A DNA stretch of 64,000 nucleotides. Origin: an uncultured Synergistales bacterium. GTDB lineage: Bacteria; Synergistota; Synergistia; Synergistales; Aminobacteriaceae. The notes beneath the pieces were generated by a model. That model saw nothing but the letters and a program-made list of their open reading frames with translations, did no database searches and had not been told where the DNA came from. Where the stretch lies: contig CAJOCL010000001.1 in NCBI GenBank assembly GCA_905233565.1, positions 62,001 to 126,000 on the forward strand, read 5' to 3'. The translations under genes and the position numbers were made by a program. This document shows positions 52,437-61,877 of the stretch, piece after piece (the first letter of the stretch is position 1; each line of letters starts with the position of its first letter).

Positions 52437-53588
52437 ATGTTGTCGTTACCGAAGAATTTTGAGACGTTCAACGATGCCCGTAAAAAATCATTCATGACGC
52501 TTTACGAGGCAAAGCAGGCCGGCAAAAAAGTAATCGGCGTATTCTGCACATACACGCCTGTTGAGATAATCAACGCGGCCGGAGCAATTTCCGTAGGTTT
52601 ATGCGGGAAATCAGAGCAGGGAATACCGGAGGCTGAGGCGCATCTCCCTAAAACTTTATGCCCGTTAATCAAGGCAAGTTACGGAATGGCTTTAACGGAT
52701 CAATGCCCGTATTTTTATTTTTCTGACGGTATATTGGCCGAGACGACATGCGACGGGAAAAAGAAAATGTATGAGCTTATGAGCAGGTTCAAGCCCGTAC
52801 ATGTTCTTAACCTTCCGCAGGGACGGGATCAGGCTATGGCTCTTGATATGTGGACGGAAGAAGTAAGGCAGGCCGCAAAATTCCTTGAAAAACTGTTCGG
52901 AGTTGAAATTACTGACGAAAAATTACACGATGCAATTGTCTACAGGAACAAACTGCGAAGGGCGATCGTTGATTTGTATGAAGTTGCAAAATTAAAACCA
53001 TCTCCCGTATCAGGCTATGAAATAAGCACAGTTGCAGAAAGTGCGGATTTTCATTTCACTGATGATGATTTAATCGCAAAAATCGAGAAGACAACACGCG
53101 AGTTCAAAGAGAGAATAAGGAATGACGGTTCAAACAGGCCTAGAGTGCTGATAACAGGCTGCCCGAATGCAGGAGTACGCGACAAGATAATAAAGCGTCT
53201 TGAGGAACTCGGAGCAGATTACGTCTGTGCAGACAACTGCGCCGGGCCGAGAACGCAGAAGTTCATGATTGACGAAAACGCCGACGATCTTTACAGGGCA
53301 ATCGCTGAACGTTACCTGAAAATTAACTGCTCAGTTATGACACCTAACACGAAACGTTTTGAAGACATTCGGGAATTAGTCCGGGAGTATCAGGCTGACG
53401 GAGTTATTGAGATTGTACTTCACGGATGCCATACTTTTGCCGTTGAGGCATTCACGACAATGAACATCGTTCAAAATGAACTCGGACTGCCGTATTTGAG
53501 GCTTGACACTGATTTTTCGCAGTCAGACAAAGGTCAGATTGAAACGAGGCTCGAAGCGTTCATCGAAATAATGACGGACGCAGCATAA
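52437..53588 (+). CDS. Double-cubane-cluster anaerobic reductase (YjiM-like)
   Basis: 383 residues. It belongs to the HgdB/2-hydroxyacyl-CoA dehydratase D family and strongly resembles E. coli YjiM and the double-cubane-cluster proteins: KKVIGVFCTYTPVEI, LCPLIKASYG, CPYFYFSDGILAETTCDGKK, and later ITGCPNAG and the CHTFAVE end region. These bind an unusual [8Fe-9S] double-cubane and reduce small molecules at very low potential with an ATP-driven activator. GAGGGTG lies 11 nt before ATG 52437. No activator (HgdC-like) gene is adjacent. The substrate is unknown. Confidence 0.88.
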   Translation: MLSLPKNFETFNDARKKSFMTLYEAKQAGKKVIGVFCTYTPVEIINAAGAISVGLCGKSEQGIPEAEAHLPKTLCPLIKASYGMALTDQCPYFYFSDGILAETTCDGKKKMYELMSRFKPVHVLNLPQGRDQAMALDMWTEEVRQAAKFLEKLFGVEITDEKLHDAIVYRNKLRRAIVDLYEVAKLKPSPVSGYEISTVAESADFHFTDDDLIAKIEKTTREFKERIRNDGSNRPRVLITGCPNAGVRDKIIKRLEELGADYVCADNCAGPRTQKFMIDENADDLYRAIAERYLKINCSVMTPNTKRFEDIRELVREYQADGVIEIVLHGCHTFAVEAFTTMNIVQNELGLPYLRLDTDFSQSDKGQIETRLEAFIEIMTDAA

Positions 53589-53612
53589 AAAGTTAAACAG
53601 AAGCCGGACTTT

Positions 53613-54035
53613 TCATTTTATATTTTCGTTGACTTCAAAGTTAAAAAATACGAATTTGAATCTGCATAAGTCTAAATCTTTTTCGTTTACTATGTCAGCG
53701 TCAATATAGAATATTCTTTTTCCGGCTTTTCTTACTTTTGAAGTGCAGATTAGCTTTTCAGCATTTCTTGCGCCCCTGAGATAGTCTACGTGTCCGTTGA
53801 CGGTTACGCCGTTTCCCCCTGCGCTTATGAACGCAACGCCCGCCGTATCATCGGCCATAGTGAAGAGAACTCCGCCGTAAGGTATTCCGTAAGGGTTGAA
53901 ATGATATTCCTGAAGGTCAAGTTCGCTTATTGCGATTCCGTTTTCAATTTTTATGAACCTGAAGCCTGTTTTGCATTCTATGTCATCTTTCAGCGTCTTT
54001 AATGCCTCGTGATTAATCTTTATATTTTCTGCCAT
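53613..54035 (-). CDS. PaaI-type hotdog thioesterase
   Basis: 140 residues, a single hotdog domain of the 4HBT/PaaI family. The conserved stretch HFNPYGIPYGGVLFTMADDTAGVA contains the active-site region (N.....GG......D), and the following VNGHVDYLRGA fits. It hydrolyses acyl-CoA thioesters; the substrate cannot be predicted. ATG 54035 has GGGAG 8 nt upstream; a TTG 9 nt earlier is less likely. It is convergent with the double-cubane gene and divergent from gdhA. Confidence 0.88.
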   Translation of the reverse strand: MAENIKINHEALKTLKDDIECKTGFRFIKIENGIAISELDLQEYHFNPYGIPYGGVLFTMADDTAGVAFISAGGNGVTVNGHVDYLRGARNAEKLICTSKVRKAGKRIFYIDADIVNEKDLDLCRFKFVFFNFEVNENIK

Positions 54036-54162
54036 AATCAACACTCCCGTAATAAAATCTAAATTAAATTATACGAAAAAATTTGACAAAATTAAAATTT
54101 CCCTGTAAAATTTCCCGCCGTTGAAAGTTAGAATATACAGAATATTTTGAAGGTGTTATTTT

Positions 54163-55455
54163 ATGGTTGATGAAAACGGAAGAAGAAGATCAAATAACCT
54201 GATACTCGACACAGCGTTGAGGGATTTTTACGCGGCCGCTGATGCAATGCATCTCAACGAGGGATTAATTCAGATTTTAAGCTATCCCGAACGCAGGGTA
54301 GACGTTTCAGTACCCGTAACGCTCGATGACGGTTCCGTAAAAGTATTTCAGGGCTTCAGGGTTCAGCACTCGACAGCTTTAGGCCCCTCAAAAGGCGGTA
54401 TCCGTTACGCAATGGACGTTACTGGTCAGGAGTGTGAAGGTCTGGCAATGCTCATGACTTGGAAGTGTTCACTTGCCGGCATACCTTACGGCGGAGGCAA
54501 GGGCGGAATTTGCTGCGACCCTACGAACATGTCAAGAAACGAAAAAGAAAGAATGTCCAGAACTTTCGGCGCAAGAATAGCACCGATTATCGGCAGATGG
54601 TCAGACGTTCCCGCTCCCGACATGTACACCGGCGGTCAGGAAATGGTCTGGATTATGGACACTATCTGCAAGATGCTCGGACATTTTGAGCCCGCAATGC
54701 TCACGGGAAAGCCCATAGACTACTGGGGCGCGCCGGGAAGAACTGAGGCAACGGGGCGCGGATTGGCAGCCTGTGCATTTGAGCTTATGAGGATTAAGGG
54801 CATTGACCCGTCAAAAGTCAGGGCAGCAGTTCAGGGCTTCGGAAACGTCGGAAGTTACGCGGCTAAGATACTCAATGAAGCAGGCGTTAAAATCGTTGCA
54901 ATAAGCGACACGACAGGAACGTATTACAACCCGGACGGCATTAATATATCAAAGGCATTCGAGTACATGAACAGAGAACCCGGCAAGAGAGGCCGCAAGC
55001 TCACAGGCTTTGAAAAAGAAGGCTGTGAAAAATTACCCGGAGATGAAATTATCGGGCTTGACTGCGATGTATTCATTCCGTGCGCAGCTCAGGGCGTTCT
55101 TAATCAGGATACGGCAGGGAAACTTAAGGCTAAGTACGTTTTTGAGGGTGCAAACAGCCCCACAACCCCTGAGGCTGAAGACATACTCAATGACAACGGC
55201 GTTATAGTTGTTCCCGACTTCTTGGCGAACGCGGGCGGCGTTGTCGGCTCATATTTTGAATGGGCGCAGAACCTTCAGGGATTCACTTGGACTGAGGACG
55301 AATATAACAAGCGTCTTGTCGAACTGATGAAAAATAACTTCTGCAAAGTCTGGGAATATGCCGAGAACAACAAAGTAACAATGAGGCGTTCAGCATATAC
55401 GGCAGCAATAAAAAGGGTTTCGGACATCGTAGAACTCAGAGGCGTTTATCTGTAG
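54163..55455 (+). CDS. gdhA: Glu/Leu/Phe/Val-type glutamate dehydrogenase
   Basis: 430 residues. The catalytic lysine sits in PYGGGKGGI, the substrate region HSTALGPSKGGIRY precedes it, and the Rossmann motif is QGFGNVGSYAA. It interconverts glutamate and 2-oxoglutarate, and in fermenters links amino-acid catabolism to NAD(P)H. AAGGTG lies before ATG 54163. A terminator follows 30 nt after the stop, so it is monocistronic. Homology within the family does not separate glutamate from other amino-acid substrates, but glutamate is the best guess. Confidence 0.93.
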   Translation: MVDENGRRRSNNLILDTALRDFYAAADAMHLNEGLIQILSYPERRVDVSVPVTLDDGSVKVFQGFRVQHSTALGPSKGGIRYAMDVTGQECEGLAMLMTWKCSLAGIPYGGGKGGICCDPTNMSRNEKERMSRTFGARIAPIIGRWSDVPAPDMYTGGQEMVWIMDTICKMLGHFEPAMLTGKPIDYWGAPGRTEATGRGLAACAFELMRIKGIDPSKVRAAVQGFGNVGSYAAKILNEAGVKIVAISDTTGTYYNPDGINISKAFEYMNREPGKRGRKLTGFEKEGCEKLPGDEIIGLDCDVFIPCAAQGVLNQDTAGKLKAKYVFEGANSPTTPEAEDILNDNGVIVVPDFLANAGGVVGSYFEWAQNLQGFTWTEDEYNKRLVELMKNNFCKVWEYAENNKVTMRRSAYTAAIKRVSDIVELRGVYL

Positions 55456-55485
55456 CAGCAACAAAAGATATTTTTACTCGCAATG

Positions 55486-55514
55486 CTCCCTTCACAAAAG
55501 AAGGGGGTTTTTTT
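55486..55514 (+). terminator. Terminator of gdhA
   Basis: CTCCCTTC pairs with GAAGGGGG (one G-U) around ACAAAA, followed by seven T residues. A strong rho-independent terminator. Confidence 0.85.
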
Positions 55515-55545
55515 GTTACCCCCCCTCAATGTGAAGCGAATTTCT

Positions 55546-56859
55546 TTACATGAAAACTTCAGCGGAGCCGTATTCGTCCCATTTTATGAGACATTTAAGA
55601 GGTTCGATTATCTGATCCGGGTACATTACGGGCCAGAACGTATCTGACTCATCATTCAAAATATAAAATGTGTATCTGTCCTTGTCAGAATCCTCAAAAT
55701 CATCCCTCAGCGAGCGGACGTCCAATTCTCCCCTTGAAATATCAGTTACTGAGTCCAATAACTGCTTCCACATGGCCTTCTCTGATTCGGGCAGCATGTC
55801 TATAATATCGCTCTTTATTCCCTCTTCATACGGCCCTGTTGATACGCGCTTTTCATTCGGCTGAATTTTCACGGGTTCAGGCACTGCAGGCTTTTCGCTT
55901 TGCAAAGTTTCCGGCTCCGGCTCTGATACAGGCTCGGACACGGGGTCAGGCTCAGGCTCAGGCTCTATATCCGGCTCAGGTTCAATAACCTGCTCATGCT
56001 CAGGCTCTGTAACCGTTTCAGTTTCAATTTTGGCCGGCTCTTCGTCAGGAACATTCACGGGAGTTTCTGCAATTTCAGCATGTTCCGCCACACTGTCAGC
56101 ACCTTCAAATCTCCTTAACAATTCCTGAGTTACCGCCCTGTAGCATTCAGCACCTTTTGACTTCGGGGAATACTCGAATATTGACATGCCCATGCTTGAC
56201 GCTTCAATTATGCTGACATTCTGACGTATATAGCTGTCGAATAATAATTCACCGAACGAGTTTTTAACGTCCTCGTAGATTTTTCGGGATATATAAAGTC
56301 TCGGGTTATAGTTCGTCATCAATATTCCAGCGATTTCAAGTTCAGGGTTAAGGCGTTCCCTGAAAATTCCCATTGAGCGGTCTAACAGCCTCAATCCGAA
56401 AAGGCTGTAAAATCCCCCGTCCATCGGCACAATTATTTTATTGCAGGCAGCAAGAACATTCTGCGTGAATATTCCGAGCTGAGGAGGGCTGTCGAGAAAA
56501 ACATAATCGTATCTGTCCGGATCAATCTTCTTCAGGGCATCACGCAAGGCAGTTTTTTTGCTGACGGGGCCTTCATCGTTCAATTCTGCCATTACAAGGC
56601 TTAACGAACTGGGGACAACGTCGATCCCCTCTTTGTTTATCACTATATCGTCCCATTCGGCAGAACCTGAGAGCAGATCAAACACCTGAGGATCCGTAGG
56701 CGACGGATTAAGCCCGAAACCTGCGCTCAGGTTGCTTTGAGGATCCATGTCAACAACTGCAATTTTTTTGCCCATTTTTGACAGTGCTGACGCTATATTT
56801 TGACATGCGGTTGTTTTTCCGACACCGCCTTTAAGGTTGCAGAAGCCTATTATAATCAT
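55546..56859 (-). CDS. ParA-family ATPase with acidic C-terminal extension
   Basis: 437 residues. The deviant Walker A KGGVGKTT lies near residue 10, VDMDPQSNLS near 38 and FLDSPPQLG near 120, as in Soj/ParA ATPases. From about 260 to 335 comes a low-complexity Glu-Pro-rich stretch, then a C-terminal domain of about 100 residues I do not recognise. ParA proteins position DNA or protein cargo in the cell. No parB or parS-like site is next to it. Its ATG overlaps the stop of the secreted TPR gene (ATGA), so the two proteins are made together. Probably not a chromosome-partition ParA. Confidence 0.85.
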   Translation of the reverse strand: MIIIGFCNLKGGVGKTTACQNIASALSKMGKKIAVVDMDPQSNLSAGFGLNPSPTDPQVFDLLSGSAEWDDIVINKEGIDVVPSSLSLVMAELNDEGPVSKKTALRDALKKIDPDRYDYVFLDSPPQLGIFTQNVLAACNKIIVPMDGGFYSLFGLRLLDRSMGIFRERLNPELEIAGILMTNYNPRLYISRKIYEDVKNSFGELLFDSYIRQNVSIIEASSMGMSIFEYSPKSKGAECYRAVTQELLRRFEGADSVAEHAEIAETPVNVPDEEPAKIETETVTEPEHEQVIEPEPDIEPEPEPDPVSEPVSEPEPETLQSEKPAVPEPVKIQPNEKRVSTGPYEEGIKSDIIDMLPESEKAMWKQLLDSVTDISRGELDVRSLRDDFEDSDKDRYTFYILNDESDTFWPVMYPDQIIEPLKCLIKWDEYGSAEVFM

Positions 56860-58712
56860 TGTGCTGCCCCCTGCTTCCTCAAAAATGCCTCGATTTCCGC
56901 GTTTTTGTGAGTTCTCAGGCTCTCCCTGTAAAGTTCAAAAGCCTCTTTCTTTTTCCCTGCCTTGAAAAGGGCGTTTGCTTCCGCTATAAGCCTGTTTGCG
57001 GCGTTCACCGCGTCCCGTTCCTTCAAAATAGAATCAAGACGTGCAACAAATTTCCTCATTTCGTCCGAAGGTGCTATAGCCTGAGCCTTCCTGTAAAGAA
57101 CCGCTGCTCCGTCAATATCTCCTTTTGAATACAGCTCATCAGCTTCCTGAATTATTCTCTGTGCATCGCTTCTCGTTCCTATTCCGAAATCTTCAGGACC
57201 ACGAATCACGGTATCAGGAGCTAATCTAGTGCTTCTGCTCAACTGCTGAACTCCCTGTTTTGCGTTGTCGTTTGGCCATACGTTCATACTTTCGGTGTAA
57301 CGCTTCAGGGCTTCCTGATTTTGATTACGCCTCTGAAGATCCCTGCCTTCACGGTAAAGGGCGCTTGCCTGACGTTCACGGCGTGAAATTACGCTCTGAA
57401 GTTCCTCGATATGCTGCCTCAGTGTAGCGTCAGGGTTGCTCTGTATGCTTGCGGCGTAATGATTCAAAGCCTCCTGCAGTCTTCCTTCACGTTCAAGATT
57501 TGCACCCTCGCCGGCGTATCTGTCAGCGTCTGCGATTAAAACAAGCCTGTTCTGTATCCGTTCTATTCTGTCGGAGACTGCATCATTTGAAAGTACCGCT
57601 ATGCTCTTTGCGTAATAGTCCAGAGCTTCTTCGTACATGTTTTCATTGTCATACGCGCTTGCCGTGTCCCTGAGCCATCCTGCTTCCTGCTGAAGTTTTC
57701 TGAAATCGTCGACTTTCTTTTCTGCTGCCTTTATTGCCTCTTCACCGTCTTCAACCGGCCAGATGATTTGAGCTATTCTAAGATTTTTCAAGGCATCGTC
57801 AAACCTTCCTGATTCGTCGAATTTCTTTGAATCGCTGCGTAGTTTTTCAGCTTTCATAAATCTTGAATAATTCGTCGACATTGCGCGGAGGCCGTCAGCA
57901 ATTTCAATATCTCTCGGAGATAATGAAGATGCTCTTGTTGCCAGCGCAAGGGCTTCTGAATATTGCTTTGATTCCCATAAAGACTGGGCGTTTTTCCAGC
58001 TTTCCCAAGCGTTACGCTCCGTATTTGACTCGGCAAAAGTTGAGACGGGCAGCATTATTATTACTTTGCTCTCACCGCTTCCCAGTTTTACGCCTGACGA
58101 ATTGAAAGCCGTTACTGAAATTTCACTCTCTCCGACCGTTCCGCGCCTCATGAAAATGTCGTCCATATCCTGACTCATTAAGGCCGTTGCAGCATCGCTG
58201 TTCCATTTGAAGGAATGTTCACCCTTAAACGGCGGATTCAAAGATGCCCGCAGTCTCACCGGAGTGTTGGCCATAATTATATCGGCACTCAAAGCGTAAT
58301 CAGAACGTCTTGACGGATCCCAAAGTTCTATGGGCTTTTCAACAACTATGGATATATTAATCTCAAACTCTTTGGGCGTAACCAGTTTTTCACTGCTTGA
58401 AAGAACTTCGCCGTTCCTGTTAATAAATGAGGATGTAACTTTTATCGGCTGTGTGTCAAGCGGAGTAAAAGCAAATTCGCGGCCTCCTGCCCTCACTGAT
58501 ATTCTGTCGGGATATTTTCCCGTAGTCGGGCTTACCGACCATTCAACAGAACCGTTTGAAGGTATCTGAGACGCCTCGACCGTCAAAACAGCCTGTTCGC
58601 CAACATGAGCCTCACCGTTTATTATTATTGACGGCGCGGCAGAAAAAACAGGCACTGCTGTTGAAAAAAGCATTGTCATTATCAGCAGTGCATTAAAAAA
58701 CTTTATACGCAT
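56856..58712 (-). CDS. Secreted TPR-repeat protein with Ig-like N-terminus
   Basis: 618 residues. A signal peptide (about 1-25, ending VFSA) is followed by a beta-rich, Ig-like part (about 28-230) and then many tetratricopeptide-like helical repeats with motif A.....G...EAL..Y..S (about 240-615). The mature protein is periplasmic or surface-exposed and should act as a scaffold for protein binding. AAGGAGG lies before the ATG. The gene is coupled to the ParA-like gene, an unusual partnership between cytoplasmic and exported proteins. Possibly it helps place a cell-surface machine. Confidence 0.85.
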   Translation of the reverse strand: MRIKFFNALLIMTMLFSTAVPVFSAAPSIIINGEAHVGEQAVLTVEASQIPSNGSVEWSVSPTTGKYPDRISVRAGGREFAFTPLDTQPIKVTSSFINRNGEVLSSSEKLVTPKEFEINISIVVEKPIELWDPSRRSDYALSADIIMANTPVRLRASLNPPFKGEHSFKWNSDAATALMSQDMDDIFMRRGTVGESEISVTAFNSSGVKLGSGESKVIIMLPVSTFAESNTERNAWESWKNAQSLWESKQYSEALALATRASSLSPRDIEIADGLRAMSTNYSRFMKAEKLRSDSKKFDESGRFDDALKNLRIAQIIWPVEDGEEAIKAAEKKVDDFRKLQQEAGWLRDTASAYDNENMYEEALDYYAKSIAVLSNDAVSDRIERIQNRLVLIADADRYAGEGANLEREGRLQEALNHYAASIQSNPDATLRQHIEELQSVISRRERQASALYREGRDLQRRNQNQEALKRYTESMNVWPNDNAKQGVQQLSRSTRLAPDTVIRGPEDFGIGTRSDAQRIIQEADELYSKGDIDGAAVLYRKAQAIAPSDEMRKFVARLDSILKERDAVNAANRLIAEANALFKAGKKKEAFELYRESLRTHKNAEIEAFLRKQGAAQ

Positions 58713-58783
58713 GTATTAATATTCCTCCTTACTATATAAAAAAGCGTTTGTGAAAAAGTTAATATAATTATACATGATAAAGA

Positions 58784-58812
58784 TTGAATTAATCGGCATA
58801 ATCACATAAAAT
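58784..58812 (+). promoter_or_regulatory. Candidate promoter of glgB
   Basis: TTGAAT (58784-58789), 17-nt spacer, TAAAAT (58807-58812), about 60 nt before the glgB ATG. Confidence 0.55.
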
Positions 58813-58874
58813 TAACATCACGAAAAAATCACATGAAATTTAATTCTAATTTTTTAAGGGGGTAATTTAACCTA

Positions 58875-60809
58875 ATGGCAGGCGATATAAGACACGGCGT
58901 ATCACCGATAACGGATTATGATATTTTCCTGTTCAAGCAGGGAACTCATTATCATCTTTATGAAAAGATGGGCGCACAGAAATTTACGGATGCTGACGGC
59001 ACGGAAGGAGTTGCTTTCAGCGTATGGGCACCGAACGCGCAGGCAGTCAGCGTTGTAGGGAACTTCAACGGCTGGAACACTGAGTCACACCCTCTGGCTG
59101 CACGCTGGGACGGCTCGGGAATCTGGGAAGGTTTCGTTCCCGGAATAAGCAAGTGGGAACTGTATAAATTCTGCATAAAAAATTCTCACGGCGAAATCAA
59201 AGAAAAAATGGATCCTTTTTCACGCGCCTTTGAACTTCCTCCGAGAACGTCATCAATTACTCACTGGCCGGAATATCAATGGGGCGATTCTGAATGGCTT
59301 TCAAAACGCGGCGAAAAAATGAATCTTTCGGCACCTTTAAGCGTCTATGAAGTTCATATGGGATCATGGCGCAGGCACTGGGATGACGGTTTATCGCTCT
59401 CATACCGTGAAATGGCTGAGGAACTTCCCGGTTACTGCGAAGATATGGGCTTCAACGCTGTTGAATTTCTGCCCGTTATGGAACACCCGTTCTACGGCTC
59501 ATGGGGTTATCAGACTTTGGGATATTTTGCGCCTACAGCGAGATACGGTACTCCCGAAGATCTGATGTACCTGATTGATGAGCTTCACAAGAAAAATATA
59601 GCCGTAATCCTTGATTTTGTCCCCAGCCATTTCCCGACTGATGATTTCGGCCTCGCACGTTATGACGGAACGGCACTTTATGAGCATGAAGACCCCCGAA
59701 AAGGCTATCACCCTGACTGGGGCAGCTACATATTCAACTACGGGCGCAACGAGGTAAGGAGTTATTTAATCTCATCGGCTGCTTTCTGGATTGACCAGTA
59801 CCACGCTGACGGGCTGAGAATTGATGCTGTTGCTTCAATGCTTTATCTTGACTATTCACGCAAAAACGGCGAATGGGTTCCGAACATTTACGGAGGACGT
59901 GAAAATCTCGAGGCAATATCGCTTTTAAGGGACATGAACAGCGAGTTATTCGGGCGTTTCGGGACAATCCAGACAATCGCCGAAGAAAGCACCGACTGGC
60001 CTATGGTAACGCGCCCCGTATTCTTGGGAGGCTTGGGCTTCGGAATGAAATGGAACATGGGCTGGATGCACGACACACTCGATTACATGAGCCATGAGCC
60101 TATTCACAGGAGCTGGCATCAGAATCAATTGACATTCTCAATCTGGTACGCATTCAGTGAGAATTTCATGCTTCCTTTGTCACATGACGAAGTTGTACAC
60201 GGAAAAGGCTCGTTAATAAACAAGATGCCCGGCGACTGGTGGCAGAAACGCGCAAATCTGAGGCTTTTATACGGCTATATGTGGGCGCATCCCGGCAAAA
60301 AACTTCTCTTCATGGGCGGTGAATTTGCACAGGGTCTCGAATGGAACCACGATTCAGCCTGTGAATGGCATTTGCTGCAGAAAGAAGATTTCAGGGGGAT
60401 TCAAGAGTGGGTTAAGGATTTGAATCACGCGTTGCAGAAATACAAGCCGTTATATGAACTTGATTTCAGCCCTGAAGGTTTCAGGTGGGTTGACTGTTCG
60501 GACTGGCAGCAGAGTGTTATAGTATGGCTCAGAAAAGGCAAGAGCGATGATGAGTACATACTGTGTGCGGCAAACTTCACGCCCGTTCCCAGATACGGCT
60601 ATCGTGTCGGCGTTCCGCGTTCGGGATTCTGGAAGGAAATTCTGAACAGTGACGCACCCAAATACGGCGGAGGCGGTTTAGGAAACTGCGGAGGATTTGA
60701 GGCTGAAATGGTAGAGTGTCATAATCTGCCGTACTCATTAGTGCTTACGCTCCCACCGCTCGGAATAGTTATGTTTCATTTCAAAGTGAACAACGGACAG
60801 AATAATTAA
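58875..60809 (+). CDS. glgB: 1,4-alpha-glucan branching enzyme
   Basis: 644 residues. An N-terminal carbohydrate-binding module 48 (VGNFNGW near 60) precedes a GH13 barrel: DFVPSHF, the nucleophile Asp near 316 in GLRIDAVASMLY, the acid Glu near 370 in IAEEST, and the third acid in LSHDEVVHGKGS. GlgB forms alpha-1,6 branches in glycogen. AAGGGGG lies upstream. No other glg genes are adjacent. The length is slightly shorter than E. coli GlgB, which has an extra N-terminal module. Confidence 0.97.
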   Translation: MAGDIRHGVSPITDYDIFLFKQGTHYHLYEKMGAQKFTDADGTEGVAFSVWAPNAQAVSVVGNFNGWNTESHPLAARWDGSGIWEGFVPGISKWELYKFCIKNSHGEIKEKMDPFSRAFELPPRTSSITHWPEYQWGDSEWLSKRGEKMNLSAPLSVYEVHMGSWRRHWDDGLSLSYREMAEELPGYCEDMGFNAVEFLPVMEHPFYGSWGYQTLGYFAPTARYGTPEDLMYLIDELHKKNIAVILDFVPSHFPTDDFGLARYDGTALYEHEDPRKGYHPDWGSYIFNYGRNEVRSYLISSAAFWIDQYHADGLRIDAVASMLYLDYSRKNGEWVPNIYGGRENLEAISLLRDMNSELFGRFGTIQTIAEESTDWPMVTRPVFLGGLGFGMKWNMGWMHDTLDYMSHEPIHRSWHQNQLTFSIWYAFSENFMLPLSHDEVVHGKGSLINKMPGDWWQKRANLRLLYGYMWAHPGKKLLFMGGEFAQGLEWNHDSACEWHLLQKEDFRGIQEWVKDLNHALQKYKPLYELDFSPEGFRWVDCSDWQQSVIVWLRKGKSDDEYILCAANFTPVPRYGYRVGVPRSGFWKEILNSDAPKYGGGGLGNCGGFEAEMVECHNLPYSLVLTLPPLGIVMFHFKVNNGQNN

Positions 60810-60821
60810 ATTAAGAATAAC

Positions 60822-60850
60822 ATCCCCCCTTTGAGTTTGCGAGGGGGGAT
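60822..60850. terminator. Hairpin after glgB
   Basis: ATCCCCCC pairs with GGGGGGAT over a 13-nt loop; 8 bp, strong, but followed by only a weak T-run. It may be a terminator or RNA-stability element between glgB and the DUF362 gene. Confidence 0.45.
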
Positions 60851-60941
60851 AAAATTAGCAAAATTCACTATTGTATTAAACTCAGCTTTAACATTTATTT
60901 TTCACCCCAGCAATATAAAAATCAGGAGGCAAATATTTTCA

Positions 60942-61877
60942 ATGAAAAAAATCGTATTATTATTCACAGTTTTGTCCTGCGTTGCTTTAATGACCGGGAC
61001 ATCTTTTGCGGCTTCAACGGTGTATTTCACTAAGGACATTTCACCGGCAGGGTTAATGGCCGTCTATAACGCGTTAGGGCGCACGGCATCGGGGCGTGTA
61101 GGCGTAAAGTTAAGCACGGGCGAGGCCGGCAACACTCATTATCTTTCACCTGACTTAATCAAAGAGTTAGTTCAGAAAGTCAACGGAACTATAATCGAGG
61201 GCAATACGGCTTACGGCGGTTCACGTTCAAGCACTGCAATGCACATGCAGGTAGCTGAGGATCACGGCTTCACGAAAATAGCGAATGTTGATATTTTAGA
61301 CTCTGAAGGTGAAATGTCGCTCCCGGTTTCAGGCGGAAAGCATTTAACACAGGACGTTGTAGGCTCTCACTTCGGGAATTATGATTTTGTTCTTGTCCTG
61401 ACACATTTTAAGGGTCATGCAATGGGCGGATTCGGCGGAGCTTTGAAAAATATCTCAATCGGTATCGCCTCGCCTCGCGGAAAAGTCATAATCCACACGG
61501 CAGGTACAAAAGAATCAGGCAGCGTATGGTACGACAAGCAGGATGATTTTCTTGAGTCAATGGCTGAAGCAGCAAAGGCAGTCTCAGACAGTTTAGGAAA
61601 CGGAAGGCGCATAATGTACATAAGCGTAATGAACCATCTTTCTGTTGACTGTGACTGCGACGGCTCACCGGCTGCACCTGATATGCACGACATAGGGATA
61701 TTAGGCTCTCTTGACCCCGTTGCACTGGATCAGGCCTGTGTTGATTTAGTTTACAAAGCTCCCGACGGCCAGTCCCTTATAAAGCGCATGGAATCGCGTC
61801 ACGGCATTCACACGGTTGAACACGCTGAGGCTATCGGTTTAGGCTCAAGAACATACGAACTTGTAAATCTTGATTAA
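60942..61877 (+). CDS. Secreted DUF362 protein
   Basis: 311 residues from ATG 60942, with AGGAGG 11 nt upstream; a reading frame further upstream exists but would bury the signal peptide. The signal peptide (about 1-23, ending TSFAA) is followed by a DUF362 domain: LSTGEAGNTHYLSPDL, GNTAYGGSRSST, THFKGHAMGGFGGALKN and the terminal region GSLDPVALDQA. DUF362 proteins bind metals and often carry ferredoxin motifs; none are present here. Export to the periplasm is unusual for a redox-partner protein. It overlaps the permease gene by 8 nt. Confidence 0.85.
   Translation: MKKIVLLFTVLSCVALMTGTSFAASTVYFTKDISPAGLMAVYNALGRTASGRVGVKLSTGEAGNTHYLSPDLIKELVQKVNGTIIEGNTAYGGSRSSTAMHMQVAEDHGFTKIANVDILDSEGEMSLPVSGGKHLTQDVVGSHFGNYDFVLVLTHFKGHAMGGFGGALKNISIGIASPRGKVIIHTAGTKESGSVWYDKQDDFLESMAEAAKAVSDSLGNGRRIMYISVMNHLSVDCDCDGSPAAPDMHDIGILGSLDPVALDQACVDLVYKAPDGQSLIKRMESRHGIHTVEHAEAIGLGSRTYELVNLD

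Noticed and set aside
55860-56090. Repeated GGCTC/GGTTC-type units that look like short repeats
   Set aside because: They encode the Glu-Pro-rich linker of the ParA-like protein and have no spacers, so they are not a CRISPR.
60831-60941. Upstream extension of the DUF362 protein
   Set aside because: It would bury the signal peptide and lies across a hairpin; ATG 60942 has AGGAGG.
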